A stretch of DNA of 11,919 nt. It comes from Chloroflexota bacterium. GTDB taxonomy: Bacteria; Chloroflexota; Dormibacteria; Dormibacterales; Dormibacteraceae. Positions 1-7,332 of this stretch are shown piece by piece (positions within the stretch are counted from its first letter, which is position 1; every line of letters starts with the position of its first letter). The notes under the pieces were generated by a model, which did not search any database, had not been told where the DNA came from, and saw nothing but the letters and a program-made list of their open reading frames with translations. Made by a program: the position numbers and the translations under genes. The stretch covers positions 1 to 11,919 of the forward strand of contig VBFW01000038.1 of assembly GCA_005880525.1 (NCBI GenBank), written 5' to 3'.

Positions 1-1530
1 GACAGCTACGACACCCACGCCTTCGACACTGTCAAGGGCTCCGACTACCTGGCCGACCAGGATGTAGTCGATGCGTTCGTGAGGGAGGCCCCGCTCGAGG
101 TCGTGCAGATGGAGCACTGGGGCTGCCCGTGGAGCCGCAACGCCGACGGCTCCGTCGCGGTCCGGCCGTTCGGAGGCATGACGACGTGGCGCACCGTCTT
201 CGCCGCGGACAAGTCCGGCTTCCACATGCTGCACACGGTCTTCCAGACGAGCCTCAAGTACGACTCCATCCAGCGTCACGACGAAGCCTTTGTGACCAGT
301 CTTCTCGTGGAAGACAGCAGGTGCGTCGGCGTCACGGCCATCGACATACAAACCGGAAAGATCGGCGCCATCACGGCCAAGGCCACGATCCTCGCCACCG
401 GCGGCCTGGGCCGCATCTACGCCTTCACAACCAACGGCAACATCTGCACCGGGGACGGCATGGCGCTCGCCTACCGCGCCGGAGTCCCGCTGAAGGACAT
501 GGAGATGGTCCAGTTCCATCCGACGGGCCTGCCCTTTACCGGCATCCTCATCACAGAGGCGGTTCGAGGAGAGGGCGGCTACCTCTACAACAGCGAGGGC
601 GAGCGCTTCCTCAAGCGCTACGTGCCCGGCAAGATGGAGCTCGGGCCGCGCGACATCATCAGTCGGGCCATGACCACCGAGTTCGAAGAGGGAAGAGGAT
701 TCGAGGGGCCGCACGGCAAGTACATGCATCTCGACGTCCGCCACCTGGGCGAGGAGGTTATCGACCGCAAGCTGCCGTTCATGCGCGAGCTCGGCCGCGA
801 GTTCGTGGGCATCGACATAGTCAAGGACCCCATTCCGGTGCGGCCAGTGCAGCACTACATGATGGGCGGGGTCGACGCGGACATCTCGGGCGCGACGCCG
901 ATGAAGGGCCTTTACGCCGCAGGCGAGTGCGCGAACGTCGGCCTCAACGGCGGCAACCGCCTCGGCTCGAACTCACTGTCGGAATGCCTGGTGTTCGGCG
1001 CCGCCGCCGGCCGCGCCGCCGCCGAGCAGGTCGGCTCGCTGGCCGCGGTGGGCGCCAACCCGATCGACGCGCTGCTGAAAGACGAGACGAAGCGCGTCGA
1101 GGCAGGTTTCCTCGACAAGAAGGGCGGCGACGAGCGCATCGCCGAGATTCGCGAGGACATGCAGCATTCGATGGACGCGGGCGCCGGCGTGTACCGCACG
1201 AAAGAAGGACTGACCGAGCTGACCAGGCGCCTCGACGGCTTCCGTGAGCGATTCGAGCGCATCAGGATCGACGACTCGAGCCGGGTCTTCAACACCGAGC
1301 TCACCGCTGCGATCGAGCTCGACTTCATGCTCGAGTGCGCGGTGGCCGTCGCTCATTCGGCGCTCGCGCGCGAGGAGTCACGCGGCGCTCACGCAAGGCG
1401 CGACTTCCCCGAGCGCAACGACGAGAAATACCTGAAGCACACGATAGCCCACCACACCGACGCGGGCTCTCGGCTCGAGTACCGCGATGTGACACTGGTC
1501 AAGTTGGAACCGAAAGCGAGGACCTACTAG
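1..1530 (+). CDS. frdA: Fumarate reductase / succinate dehydrogenase flavoprotein subunit (5' partial)
   Basis: Catalytic FAD subunit interconverting fumarate and succinate on the cytoplasmic face of the membrane. The frame is open from base 1. Compared with E. coli FrdA the window begins near residue 61, so the Rossmann GxGxxG motif and the FAD-linking histidine lie upstream. The 509 visible residues include the FAD/substrate-domain motifs HPTGLP (His173 in window numbering), TEAVRGEGG, ELGPRD (Arg217), HYMMGG (His285) and NRLGSNSL (Arg320). These correspond to the E. coli active-site residues His232, Arg287, His355 and Arg390. A loop before ELGPRD is about 11 residues shorter than in E. coli. 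The C-terminal domain has the FNTEL and SRGAHARRDFPERND segments typical of the family. frdB starts 2 bases after the stop. The two-subunit anchor encoded downstream favours the Frd name, but direction in vivo cannot be read from sequence. Confidence 0.96.
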   Translation, partial: DSYDTHAFDTVKGSDYLADQDVVDAFVREAPLEVVQMEHWGCPWSRNADGSVAVRPFGGMTTWRTVFAADKSGFHMLHTVFQTSLKYDSIQRHDEAFVTSLLVEDSRCVGVTAIDIQTGKIGAITAKATILATGGLGRIYAFTTNGNICTGDGMALAYRAGVPLKDMEMVQFHPTGLPFTGILITEAVRGEGGYLYNSEGERFLKRYVPGKMELGPRDIISRAMTTEFEEGRGFEGPHGKYMHLDVRHLGEEVIDRKLPFMRELGREFVGIDIVKDPIPVRPVQHYMMGGVDADISGATPMKGLYAAGECANVGLNGGNRLGSNSLSECLVFGAAAGRAAAEQVGSLAAVGANPIDALLKDETKRVEAGFLDKKGGDERIAEIREDMQHSMDAGAGVYRTKEGLTELTRRLDGFRERFERIRIDDSSRVFNTELTAAIELDFMLECAVAVAHSALAREESRGAHARRDFPERNDEKYLKHTIAHHTDAGSRLEYRDVTLVKLEPKARTY

Positions 1531-1532
1531 CG

Positions 1533-2276
1533 ATGACAGCACCCAAACGCATCACCATCAAGGCCACACGCTTCGACCCGGACAAGGACGAGAAGCCCCG
1601 GCTGCAGTCTTATGAGATCCCTTTCGGCGACGAGAGCATGGTCGTGCTCGACGCACTGAACTACATCAAGGGCCACGTCGACGGATCGCTGAGCTATCGC
1701 TGGTCGTGCCGCATGGGCATCTGCGGGAGCTGCGGGATGATGGTCGACGGCGTCCCCAAGCTCACGTGCAACGCGTTCCTGCGCGACTACTGGCCGCGAC
1801 CCATCACTGTCGAGCCGCTGAACAACTTCCCCGTGATCCGCGATCTCGTCATCGACATGGGCGACTTCATGGAAAAGCTGAAGTCCATCAAGCCCTGGAT
1901 CATCCGCAAGCAGCCGGTGCCGCTCGGCGGCGGCGCGTTCGTGCAGACGACGGCTCAGATCGACGAGTTCCGCCAGTTCAGCCAGTGCATCAACTGCATG
2001 CTCTGCTACGCGGCCTGCCCCGTCTACGGGTTGAACGACGAGTTCTTGGGGCCGGCCGCGATCGCGCTCGCGCGCCGCTACAACCTCGACTCGCGTGACG
2101 AGGGTGTGGGGCGGCGCCTGCCGGTCATCGCCGACCCCGAGGGCGTGTGGGAATGCAGCTTCGTCGGCGAATGCTCGGTCGTGTGCCCCAAGGGCGTGGA
2201 CCCTGCGAAGGCGATCCAGCAGACCAAGCTGGACACCACCATGCGGTTCGTCCTCCCATTCGGCAACCGGGATTGA
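1533..2276 (+). CDS. frdB: Fumarate reductase iron-sulfur subunit
   Basis: Electron-transfer subunit (247 aa; E. coli FrdB is 244) linking the FAD of FrdA to quinone. All three cluster motifs are intact. The [2Fe-2S] site is SCRMGICGSC plus a fourth Cys 11 residues later, in the N-terminal plant-ferredoxin domain. The [4Fe-4S]/[3Fe-4S] ligands are in CINCMLCYAACP and in CSFVGECSVVCPKGVDP. The frame is open further upstream inside frdA, but ATG 1533 gives the family N-terminus (MTAPKRITIKATRFDP) and lies 2 bases after the frdA stop, with a GAGGA Shine-Dalgarno-like sequence at about 1517-1521. The stop TGA overlaps a TTG (2273-2275) that is in frame with frdC. Confidence 0.97.
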   Translation: MTAPKRITIKATRFDPDKDEKPRLQSYEIPFGDESMVVLDALNYIKGHVDGSLSYRWSCRMGICGSCGMMVDGVPKLTCNAFLRDYWPRPITVEPLNNFPVIRDLVIDMGDFMEKLKSIKPWIIRKQPVPLGGGAFVQTTAQIDEFRQFSQCINCMLCYAACPVYGLNDEFLGPAAIALARRYNLDSRDEGVGRRLPVIADPEGVWECSFVGECSVVCPKGVDPAKAIQQTKLDTTMRFVLPFGNRD

Positions 2277-2290
2277 GCACCGAAGTGGTT

Positions 2291-2321
2291 CCTCCCCCCC
2301 ACGGGGGGAGGTTAGGTGGGG
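2291..2321 (+). repeat. Dispersed palindromic element, copy 1 (frdB-frdC junction)
   Basis: Arms CCTCCCCCC (2291-2299) and GGGGGGAGG (2303-2311) form a perfect 9-bp stem with a 3-base loop. They are followed by TTAGGTGGGG (2312-2321). The same arrangement (9-bp stem, 3-base loop, YTAGGTGGGG) recurs at 9571-9601, so it is a repeat and not a one-off hairpin. It sits inside an otherwise tightly coupled operon. The short G/C-homopolymer arms are low complexity, but the shared non-palindromic tail argues for common descent. No transposase is nearby. Confidence 0.7.
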
Positions 2322-2350
2322 AGGCCGGGACCCGCGAATTCGGCTGGAGC

Positions 2351-2710
2351 ATGCCGCGCGGGTGGTGGACCCGCCGGCCGCACTACTTCTGGTACATCGT
2401 CCGCGAGTTCACGTCCCTGCCGCTGGCGCTGTGGCTCTTGTGGTTGTTGGTGGAGATCCGCCGCGCGCAGGACGGACCGACCGGATATCACCCACACAGC
2501 TCGCTCGGCTTCGTCATCTTCAGCGTCATCGTCCTGCTGTTCGCGCTCTATCACAGCGTCACTTTTCTGAGCCTCGCTGGAGCGATCCTTCACTTCAACG
2601 TCGCGGACAGGCCGATCCCGTCGCAGCTCATCGTCCTGTCCCAGTTCGGGGCCTGGGCGGCCGCGTCAGCCGTCGTCGGCTTCGTACTCATCTACTTCGG
2701 AAGAACATGA
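2351..2710 (+). CDS. frdC: Fumarate reductase membrane anchor subunit C
   Basis: One of two hydrophobic anchors that hold FrdAB on the membrane and form the menaquinone site. From ATG 2351 it is 119 aa with three predicted membrane helices at about residues 20-38, 50-80 and 95-116. YIVREF (Glu19) and YHSVTF (His68) match the E. coli FrdC segments YMLREG (Glu29) and LLHTKTWF (His82), both near the quinone site. The heme-ligand pattern of type C anchors is not evident, fitting the heme-less type D class. The start is uncertain: ATG 2351 has a GGAG only 1 base away, which is too close to work well. An in-frame TTG at 2273 overlaps the frdB stop as TTGA and would add 26 residues encoded partly by the palindromic repeat at 2291-2321. 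The stop overlaps the frdD start as ATGA. Confidence 0.88.
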   Translation: MPRGWWTRRPHYFWYIVREFTSLPLALWLLWLLVEIRRAQDGPTGYHPHSSLGFVIFSVIVLLFALYHSVTFLSLAGAILHFNVADRPIPSQLIVLSQFGAWAAASAVVGFVLIYFGRT

Positions 2711-3105
2711 CCGAGCACTCGACAAAAGCACGCAAGCCCGCGATCGCCCACCTCTTCTGGTGGTTCATGTTCGCGCAGGGCGGGGTGCTGGCCGCGATGC
2801 TGCTGCCGGTCCACATACTCATTCAAGGAATCCTTGGACCGCTTGGCGTCGTGCCGGTCGTTGACCACCACTACGACACCTGGGTCAACGTCCTAGGCAA
2901 TCCCCTGGTGAAGCTGTACCTGCTGGTGCTGATCGCCTTCCCGTTCTTCCACTTCGCGCACCGGCTGCGCTACCTGCTGGTCGACCTCGGCCTGCCGGCC
3001 GCGCGCGGCGTGCCCGCCCAGATCGTCTTCTACGGGGGAGCAGTCGCCGTCACCATGGTGACGATCTACATCCTGCTGACGACCGTGCCGATCAGCTTTG
3101 GCTAG
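2707..3105 (+). CDS. frdD: Fumarate reductase membrane anchor subunit D
   Basis: Second membrane anchor of the complex (132 aa; E. coli FrdD is 119). Three hydrophobic helices lie at about residues 14-42, 66-85 and 103-127. HLFWWFMFAQGG near the N-terminus resembles the E. coli segment PVFWGLFGAGG. FHFAHRLRYLLVDL (His85) aligns with the E. coli LHRMHHAMHDL segment, whose histidine lies near the quinone site. The ATG overlaps the frdC stop by 4 bases, showing translational coupling. The 3' end overlaps the convergent VOC-fold gene by 14 bases, and no terminator is visible in between. Confidence 0.9.
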   Translation: MTEHSTKARKPAIAHLFWWFMFAQGGVLAAMLLPVHILIQGILGPLGVVPVVDHHYDTWVNVLGNPLVKLYLLVLIAFPFFHFAHRLRYLLVDLGLPAARGVPAQIVFYGGAVAVTMVTIYILLTTVPISFG

Positions 3106-3496
3106 GCAGGTTCGCGTATAGATCGACGCCGTTGCCGTCCGGATCGCGAAGCTGCGCGTAGCGCTGGCCCCAGAACGCGTCCCACGGCTCCTTGTGCGTG
3201 CGGCCGCCGGCTGACAGCGCCTTCGCGTAAAGCTCGTCGACGGCATTCGGGCTCTCGCAGTCGAACGCCAGCGCGGCGGCGGGCGATCCACCGGCCCGCT
3301 TCCACGACGGGTCGAACTTGCGCATCTCGTCCTCGGTGTCGATCATCAGCCTCATACCGCCGTCGAGCACCACATCAGCGTGGCCGTGCTCGGATTTCTC
3401 GGCGCCTTCGGGAAACGGCACCCCGAGCAACCGGTAGAACTTCACCGCCCGCTCCAGATCGGTCACGACAAACCCCACAGCATTCAGCTTCGCCAT
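3092..3496 (-). CDS. VOC (glyoxalase/bleomycin-resistance fold) family protein
   Basis: Predicted 134-aa cytoplasmic protein with the vicinal-oxygen-chelate fold. It opens with LNAVGFVVTDLERAVKFYRLLG, the usual first beta-alpha unit, and ends with QLRDPDGNGVDLYANL, the usual last strand. The normal DPDGN.xEL ending carries Asp instead of the metal-binding Glu, so the metal site, if any, is altered. Two further in-frame ATGs lie 24 and 27 bases upstream (3520, 3523). ATG 3496 was chosen because the family N-terminus begins there and a TANNNT box (3504-3509) sits 7 bases before it. It is convergent with frdD and divergent from the MBL-rhodanese gene, about 35 bp away. The substrate cannot be inferred; VOC proteins include lyases, dioxygenases and binding proteins. 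Confidence 0.85.
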   Translation of the reverse strand: MAKLNAVGFVVTDLERAVKFYRLLGVPFPEGAEKSEHGHADVVLDGGMRLMIDTEDEMRKFDPSWKRAGGSPAAALAFDCESPNAVDELYAKALSAGGRTHKEPWDAFWGQRYAQLRDPDGNGVDLYANLPSQS

Positions 3497-3503
3497 GCCT
3501 CTG

Positions 3504-3509
3504 AATGTA
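3504..3509 (-). promoter_or_regulatory. Possible leaderless -10 box for the VOC gene
   Basis: On the minus strand TACATT fits TANNNT and ends 7 bases before ATG 3496, the spacing expected for a leaderless transcript. No good -35 is seen. An AGAGG between box and ATG is too close to the start to act as a normal ribosome binding site. This is inference from pattern and spacing only. Confidence 0.3.
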
Positions 3510-3531
3510 ACTCGGCGCATCATTTAGCCGG

Positions 3532-4887
3532 ATGTTCACAGTTCAGCCCTTCGAGGCGAAGGAGCTGGGCAATGCCAGCTTCGTGGTCGCGGATCCCGAC
3601 ACGAAGCAGGCGGTCGTCATCGACCCGGTGCGTGACGTCGACCAGTACCTGACGCATGCCGAGAAGCTCGGCCTCAAGGTCACCCGCGCGCTGGACACTC
3701 ACACCCACAACGACTTCGTCTCCGGCGTGCGCGAGCTCCAGGCCCTCGCCGGCACGGCCACCGATCCGCTGCACCCCGACGAGCAGGTGAGCCTCGGAAG
3801 CGTGACCATCCGAGCCATGTACACGCCCGGCCACACGCCCGACCACAGGAGCTACGTGCTGGTCGAGAACGGCACGCCGAAGGCTCTGTTCAGCGGCGGC
3901 GCGGTGATGGTCGGCGGCACTGCGCGCACCGACCTGTTCGGCCCGCACATGGCGGCGCACCTCGGGCTCGAATCGCTCCGCACGCTGCAGGTGAGGCTGC
4001 GAGGCCTGCCCGACGAGGTGGCCGTCTATCCCACCCACGGCAGCGGCTCTTTCTGTGGCATCAGCGGCGGGGCAGGCCACGAGACCACGCTCGGCCAGGA
4101 GCGCATGACCAACCCTTACTTCACGACCACCGAGGTCATCCAGTTTCTCGCGCGCATCCTCGACCAGCATCGCTATCCCGACTACTACGCCGACATGGGC
4201 GCCATCAACACCGCGGGCGCGCCGCTGCTCGGCCGCCACCCCGCGCCGCCCAGGAAGCTGAAAGCCGACGAGGTGGCCACGCTCAAGGACAAGGGTGCGG
4301 CGGTCATCGACATCCGGCGCGGCCGCGATTACGACCGCGGCCACATCCCGGGAAGCTACTCGGTCAGCCTGCTGCCCGACGAAGCCTTCAGCGCATGGGT
4401 TGGCTGGCTGATCGCGCGCGCGAGACCCATCGTCCTGGTCGGCGGCTCCGACCAGCTGCAGCGGGACGCGCAGACACAGCTCCATCGAATCGGCTTCGAC
4501 AACATCGCCGGCGCGCTCGACGGCGGGATGGAGGCGTGGGAGGCGTCAGGCCGGCCCCTGTCGGAGTTCGAGACCGCGACCATCGAGGACATGGGCCGCT
4601 GGATCCTGAGCGGCGAGGAGATCACGGTCGTCGACGCCCGCGACGACCACGAGTGGGGCTCCGGCCACGTCCCCGGCGCGGTGCACATGTATGTGCCCGA
4701 TGTGCCGCATCACGCGGGCGACCTGCCGAAGGACGCGCCAGTGGCAGTGCACTGCGGAGTGGGGTACAGGGCGGGCATCGCGGCGAGCCTGCTCGAGCAG
4801 GCGGGGCTGACGAAGATCATCCACGTCAACGCGCCGTACGAGGACTGGGTGACTCGCCTGCATCTGGCGGAGACGATCCCGCACTAG
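3532..4887 (+). CDS. Metallo-beta-lactamase fold protein with two rhodanese domains (persulfide dioxygenase-like)
   Basis: Predicted 451-aa cytoplasmic enzyme built like CstB/YrkH-type persulfide dioxygenase-rhodanese fusions, which oxidise glutathione- or other persulfides and move sulfane sulfur. Residues 1-235 are the MBL domain with THTHNDFVSG (His57, His59, Asp61), TPGHTPDH (His101) and YPTHGSG (His169). The second-shell DH is DF, which to my recollection is common in this branch. The usual FTGD metal-ligand aspartate is FSGG here (Gly123). Residues about 245-345 are a rhodanese domain whose catalytic-loop Cys is missing (IVLVGGSDQ). Residues about 353-445 are a second rhodanese with an intact Cys408 loop (HCGVGYRA). 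The ATG has no clear Shine-Dalgarno sequence. With one iron ligand replaced, dioxygenase activity is uncertain; the C-terminal sulfurtransferase should work. Confidence 0.88.
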   Translation: MFTVQPFEAKELGNASFVVADPDTKQAVVIDPVRDVDQYLTHAEKLGLKVTRALDTHTHNDFVSGVRELQALAGTATDPLHPDEQVSLGSVTIRAMYTPGHTPDHRSYVLVENGTPKALFSGGAVMVGGTARTDLFGPHMAAHLGLESLRTLQVRLRGLPDEVAVYPTHGSGSFCGISGGAGHETTLGQERMTNPYFTTTEVIQFLARILDQHRYPDYYADMGAINTAGAPLLGRHPAPPRKLKADEVATLKDKGAAVIDIRRGRDYDRGHIPGSYSVSLLPDEAFSAWVGWLIARARPIVLVGGSDQLQRDAQTQLHRIGFDNIAGALDGGMEAWEASGRPLSEFETATIEDMGRWILSGEEITVVDARDDHEWGSGHVPGAVHMYVPDVPHHAGDLPKDAPVAVHCGVGYRAGIAASLLEQAGLTKIIHVNAPYEDWVTRLHLAETIPH

Positions 4888-4911
4888 AGGGACTATCGTT
4901 TTTGTAACCCT

Positions 4912-4945
4912 GCCGCCCCGAGCGAAGGCTGCGACTCGGCGCGGC
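4912..4945. other. Stem-loop upstream of the secreted hydrolase gene
   Basis: GCCGCCCCGAG (4912-4922) pairs with CTCGGCGCGGC (4935-4945) except for one mismatch, leaving a 12-base loop. It lies in the 91-bp gap between the MBL-rhodanese stop and the hydrolase start. No T-run follows it on either strand, so it is not a convincing terminator. It could be a 5'-UTR structure or a weak attenuating hairpin. Confidence 0.3.
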
Positions 4946-4966
4946 ACGCATTGGCTTGTTGAAACC

Positions 4967-4973
4967 GGAGGTG
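4967..4973 (+). promoter_or_regulatory. Ribosome binding site of the secreted hydrolase gene
   Basis: GGAGGTG lies 5 bases before ATG 4979, a strong match to the anti-Shine-Dalgarno sequence. It fixes the start and gives a protein beginning directly with a signal peptide. Confidence 0.75.
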
Positions 4974-4978
4974 CGCCA

Positions 4979-6352
4979 ATGTTCGGTGTCAAAGCTCGCC
5001 ATGCAGTGCTCGCGCTCATCCTGGCCCTCGCCGCGGCCAGCGCGGTCCCCATCACTGCGTCGGCATCCGTCAACACTCAGACAGGCACTTTCGCCGATGG
5101 CGCCACCTATCTCATCGAGGTGCCGACGCCGTGGAACGGAACGCTGCTGCTCTACAGCCACGGTTACGTCGTCCCCGGAAGGTCCAATCCGGCACGCGAC
5201 GTCGGCGATGCGGGCACCCGCAATTTCCTGCTCACCAACGGGTACGCGCTGGCCGGCTCCTCCTACGCCCACACCGGCTGGGCCCTGCAGGAGGCGGTTC
5301 CCGACCAGCTCGCGACCCTCGACCTCTTCAAAGACACCTTCGGAACCCCGACTCGCACCATCGCCTGGGGCCACTCGCTCGGCGGAATTATCACCGCTGA
5401 GCTGCTGCAGAAGGCGCCGGGCAGATTCACCGCGGCGCTCCCGATGTGCGGCGTGCTCGCGGGCGGCGTAGGCACGTGGAACCAGGCCCTCGACTCGCAG
5501 TTCGCCCTCCAGCAGCTGCTGCCCGGCGGCTCCGGGCTGCAGATCGCGCACATCACCAACCCGGGGGCAAACCTGAACAACGCCGAAGGTCTGATTGCCA
5601 CAGCCCAACAGACCCCTGCCGGTCGCGCCCGCCTCGCCCTGGCGAGCGCCCTGGGCGACCTGCCCGGCTGGTTCGACCCCGCCACCGCCGAGCCCGCGGC
5701 GACCGACTTCGACGGGCAAGAAGCGAACCAGTACAGCTGGATCACGCAGGTCGACGCTCCGTTCCTGTTCGCGCTTCGAGCTGAGCTCGAGTTCCGCGCC
5801 GGCGGCAACCCCTCCTGGAACACGGGAGTCAACTACCACGTGCAGCTAGCCCACTCGGTCGATCTTGCCGAGGTCCAGGGGCTCTATCAGGAAGCCGGGC
5901 TTAGCCTTGAGAGCGATATCGCGAAGCTCAACGCCGCACCGCGTACGACAGCCGACGCGAATGCGGTCGCGTACCTCGAGCAGAACGTCGTCTTCAACGG
6001 CAACCTCAGCGGCAAGCCGGTCCTGACCATGCACACCACCGGCGATGGCCTGGTTGTCAACAACGACGAGCAGGCGTACCGGTCGATCGTCAACAAGGCC
6101 GGCAGCGGTCCGCTGCTGCGCGAGGTTTTCGTGCACCGCGCGGGCCACTGCACCTTCACGCCGGCGGAAACAGTCGCCGCGCTGAAAGCACTGACCAGCC
6201 GCGTCGACACCGGCCACTGGGCGGGCGTCACGGATCCCGACACCCTCAACGCGTCCGCCACCGCGCTTGGGTCGCTGAACGTGGCCCCGGCGTCCTTCAT
6301 CTCGTTCGAGCCGGCACAGTTCCTGCGCCCGTTCGACTCGAGCAACATCTAG
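4979..6352 (+). CDS. Secreted alpha/beta hydrolase (esterase/lipase-like)
   Basis: Predicted 457-aa exported serine hydrolase. Residues 1-29 form a Sec signal peptide: a basic N-terminus (KARH), a long Ala/Leu core and an ASA cleavage site before Ser30. The alpha/beta-hydrolase core follows, with oxyanion-loop SHGYVVPG, nucleophile elbow GHSLGG (Ser133), a likely acid in TTGDGLV (Asp356) and the catalytic His in HRAGHCTF (His390). The triad is complete. An insertion of roughly 150 residues between the nucleophile and the acid probably forms a cap or lid. A strong GGAGGTG ribosome binding site sets the start. There is no lipobox and no C-terminal anchor. I recognise the fold but not the substrate; similar proteins occur in actinobacteria as plain alpha/beta hydrolases. 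It appears to be transcribed alone, with the hairpin at 6360-6390 just after the stop. Confidence 0.85.
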   Translation: MFGVKARHAVLALILALAAASAVPITASASVNTQTGTFADGATYLIEVPTPWNGTLLLYSHGYVVPGRSNPARDVGDAGTRNFLLTNGYALAGSSYAHTGWALQEAVPDQLATLDLFKDTFGTPTRTIAWGHSLGGIITAELLQKAPGRFTAALPMCGVLAGGVGTWNQALDSQFALQQLLPGGSGLQIAHITNPGANLNNAEGLIATAQQTPAGRARLALASALGDLPGWFDPATAEPAATDFDGQEANQYSWITQVDAPFLFALRAELEFRAGGNPSWNTGVNYHVQLAHSVDLAEVQGLYQEAGLSLESDIAKLNAAPRTTADANAVAYLEQNVVFNGNLSGKPVLTMHTTGDGLVVNNDEQAYRSIVNKAGSGPLLREVFVHRAGHCTFTPAETVAALKALTSRVDTGHWAGVTDPDTLNASATALGSLNVAPASFISFEPAQFLRPFDSSNI

Positions 6353-6359
6353 TCATGCA

Positions 6360-6390
6360 GACGGCCTCCCCACCACGTGGGGAGGTCGTC
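6360..6390 (+). repeat. Palindrome related to the dispersed element, and possible terminator
   Basis: CCTCCCCAC (6365-6373), loop CAC, GTGGGGAGG (6377-6385) form a perfect 9-bp stem, extendable outward to 14 bp (6360-6373 with 6377-6390) with one G-U pair. It begins 8 bases after the hydrolase stop. The core matches the repeats at 2291 and 9571, but the YTAGGTGGGG tail is absent. The following sequence (ACATTCTG) is only mildly T-rich, so termination is possible but not strongly indicated. Confidence 0.55.
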
Positions 6391-6421
6391 ACATTCTGTG
6401 GCCGGCAAGGTCAGGTGCCGT

Positions 6422-6427
6422 TAATCT
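6422..6427 (+). promoter_or_regulatory. Possible -10 box upstream of ppk2
   Basis: TAATCT fits TANNNT. It ends 1 base before ATG 6429 and 10 bases before the in-frame ATG 6438, so if used it favours 6438 as a leaderless or near-leaderless start. No clear -35 and no Shine-Dalgarno sequence are visible. The call rests on pattern alone. Confidence 0.3.
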
Positions 6428-6428
6428 G

Positions 6429-7283
6429 ATGCCGCCCATGCCGACCGCCACCAAGAAGCACAAGAAGAACAAGCAGGCCGGCCACAGGAATGGCCACGCC
6501 ATCGAGGTCGACAAGAAGGGCTATGAGAAGGAGCTGAGCCGGCTCCAGGTGGAGCTGGTCCAGCTGGAGGAGTGGATCCGCTACAGGGGCTTGCGCGTGG
6601 TGGTCGTCTTCGAAGGACGGGACACGGCGGGCAAGGGTGGGGTCATCAAGCGGATCACCGCCCTCCTCAACCCGCGCTACTGCCGGGTCGTGGCCCTGCC
6701 GGCGCCTACCGAGAAGGAGCGCACGCAGTGGTACTTCCAGCGCTACGTCGAGCACCTGCCGTCGGCGGGCGAGATGGTGCTGTTCGACCGCAGCTGGTAC
6801 AACCGCGCCGGCGTCGAGCGGGTGATGGGCTTCTGCACCGACGAGGAGTACGACGAGTTCATGCGCACGTGCCCGCAGTTCGAGCGCATGCTCGTGCGCT
6901 CCGGGATCATCCTCATCAAGTACTGGCTCTCGGTCAGCGATGAGGAGCAGGAGCGGCGCTTCCTGGGGCGCATCAACGATCCCAGCAAGCGCTGGAAGCT
7001 GAGCCCCATGGACCTGCAGGCCCGAGCGCGCTGGGTCGACTATTCCGAGGCGAAGGACCAGATGTTTGCGTACTGCGACATCAAAGAGGCGCCGTGGCAT
7101 GTGGTCGAGACCGACAACAAGCGCGCCGCGCATCTCAACCTCATTCGCCACTTCCTGTCCCTCGTTCCCTACAAGGACGTGCCGCACGACGCCATCAAGC
7201 TGCCGCCGCGCCAGAAGCGCAGCTACACCCGGCCGCCGCGCAGCACCATGAAGATGGTGCCAATCCGATACGAAGTGGTGTGA
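6429..7283 (+). CDS. ppk2: Polyphosphate kinase 2, class I-like
   Basis: Transfers phosphate between inorganic polyphosphate and nucleoside diphosphates in the cytoplasm, usually making ATP or GTP. The 284-aa single-domain length fits one-domain PPK2 proteins. A Lys-rich N-terminal tail (about 30 residues) precedes a helix, then the P-loop EGRDTAGKGG (Lys69), the lid-proximal RITALLNPR segment and the Walker B-like motif VLFDRSWYNRAGVE (Asp120, Arg121, Arg126). Further along are KYWLSVSDEEQ, RINDPSKRWKLSPMD and the conserved APWHVVETDNKR. These are typical of class I (ADP-phosphorylating); the class assignment is inferred from overall resemblance. The start is either ATG 6429 or ATG 6438; neither has a ribosome binding site and the choice changes only three residues. 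It stands alone, with no ppx or ppk1 in the window. Confidence 0.92.
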   Translation: MPPMPTATKKHKKNKQAGHRNGHAIEVDKKGYEKELSRLQVELVQLEEWIRYRGLRVVVVFEGRDTAGKGGVIKRITALLNPRYCRVVALPAPTEKERTQWYFQRYVEHLPSAGEMVLFDRSWYNRAGVERVMGFCTDEEYDEFMRTCPQFERMLVRSGIILIKYWLSVSDEEQERRFLGRINDPSKRWKLSPMDLQARARWVDYSEAKDQMFAYCDIKEAPWHVVETDNKRAAHLNLIRHFLSLVPYKDVPHDAIKLPPRQKRSYTRPPRSTMKMVPIRYEVV

Positions 7284-7318
7284 GGTGGCAACATAGCGTG
7301 GCTGTCGTGTACGTAAGA

Positions 7319-7327
7319 GGGAGGTGA
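7319..7327 (+). promoter_or_regulatory. Strong ribosome binding site deciding a TTG start
   Basis: GGGAGGTGA is nearly fully complementary to the 16S 3' end and stands 5 bases before TTG 7333. An in-frame GTG at 7324 lies inside this sequence and so is unlikely to be the start. Confidence 0.65.
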
Positions 7328-7332
7328 CCGCA

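Noticed and set aside
3520..4485. Minus-strand open frame (321 aa) opposite the MBL-rhodanese gene
   Set aside because: The plus strand carries unambiguous MBL and rhodanese motifs; the minus frame has none.
4912..4945. Rho-independent terminator after the MBL-rhodanese gene
   Set aside because: The T-run (about 4899-4903) precedes the hairpin on the plus strand, and no T-run follows the hairpin on either strand.
4826..5839. Long minus-strand open frame opposite the secreted hydrolase
   Set aside because: It is a low-complexity Gly/Arg/Glu shadow, with the real coding signal on the plus strand (signal peptide, GHSLGG, ribosome binding site).
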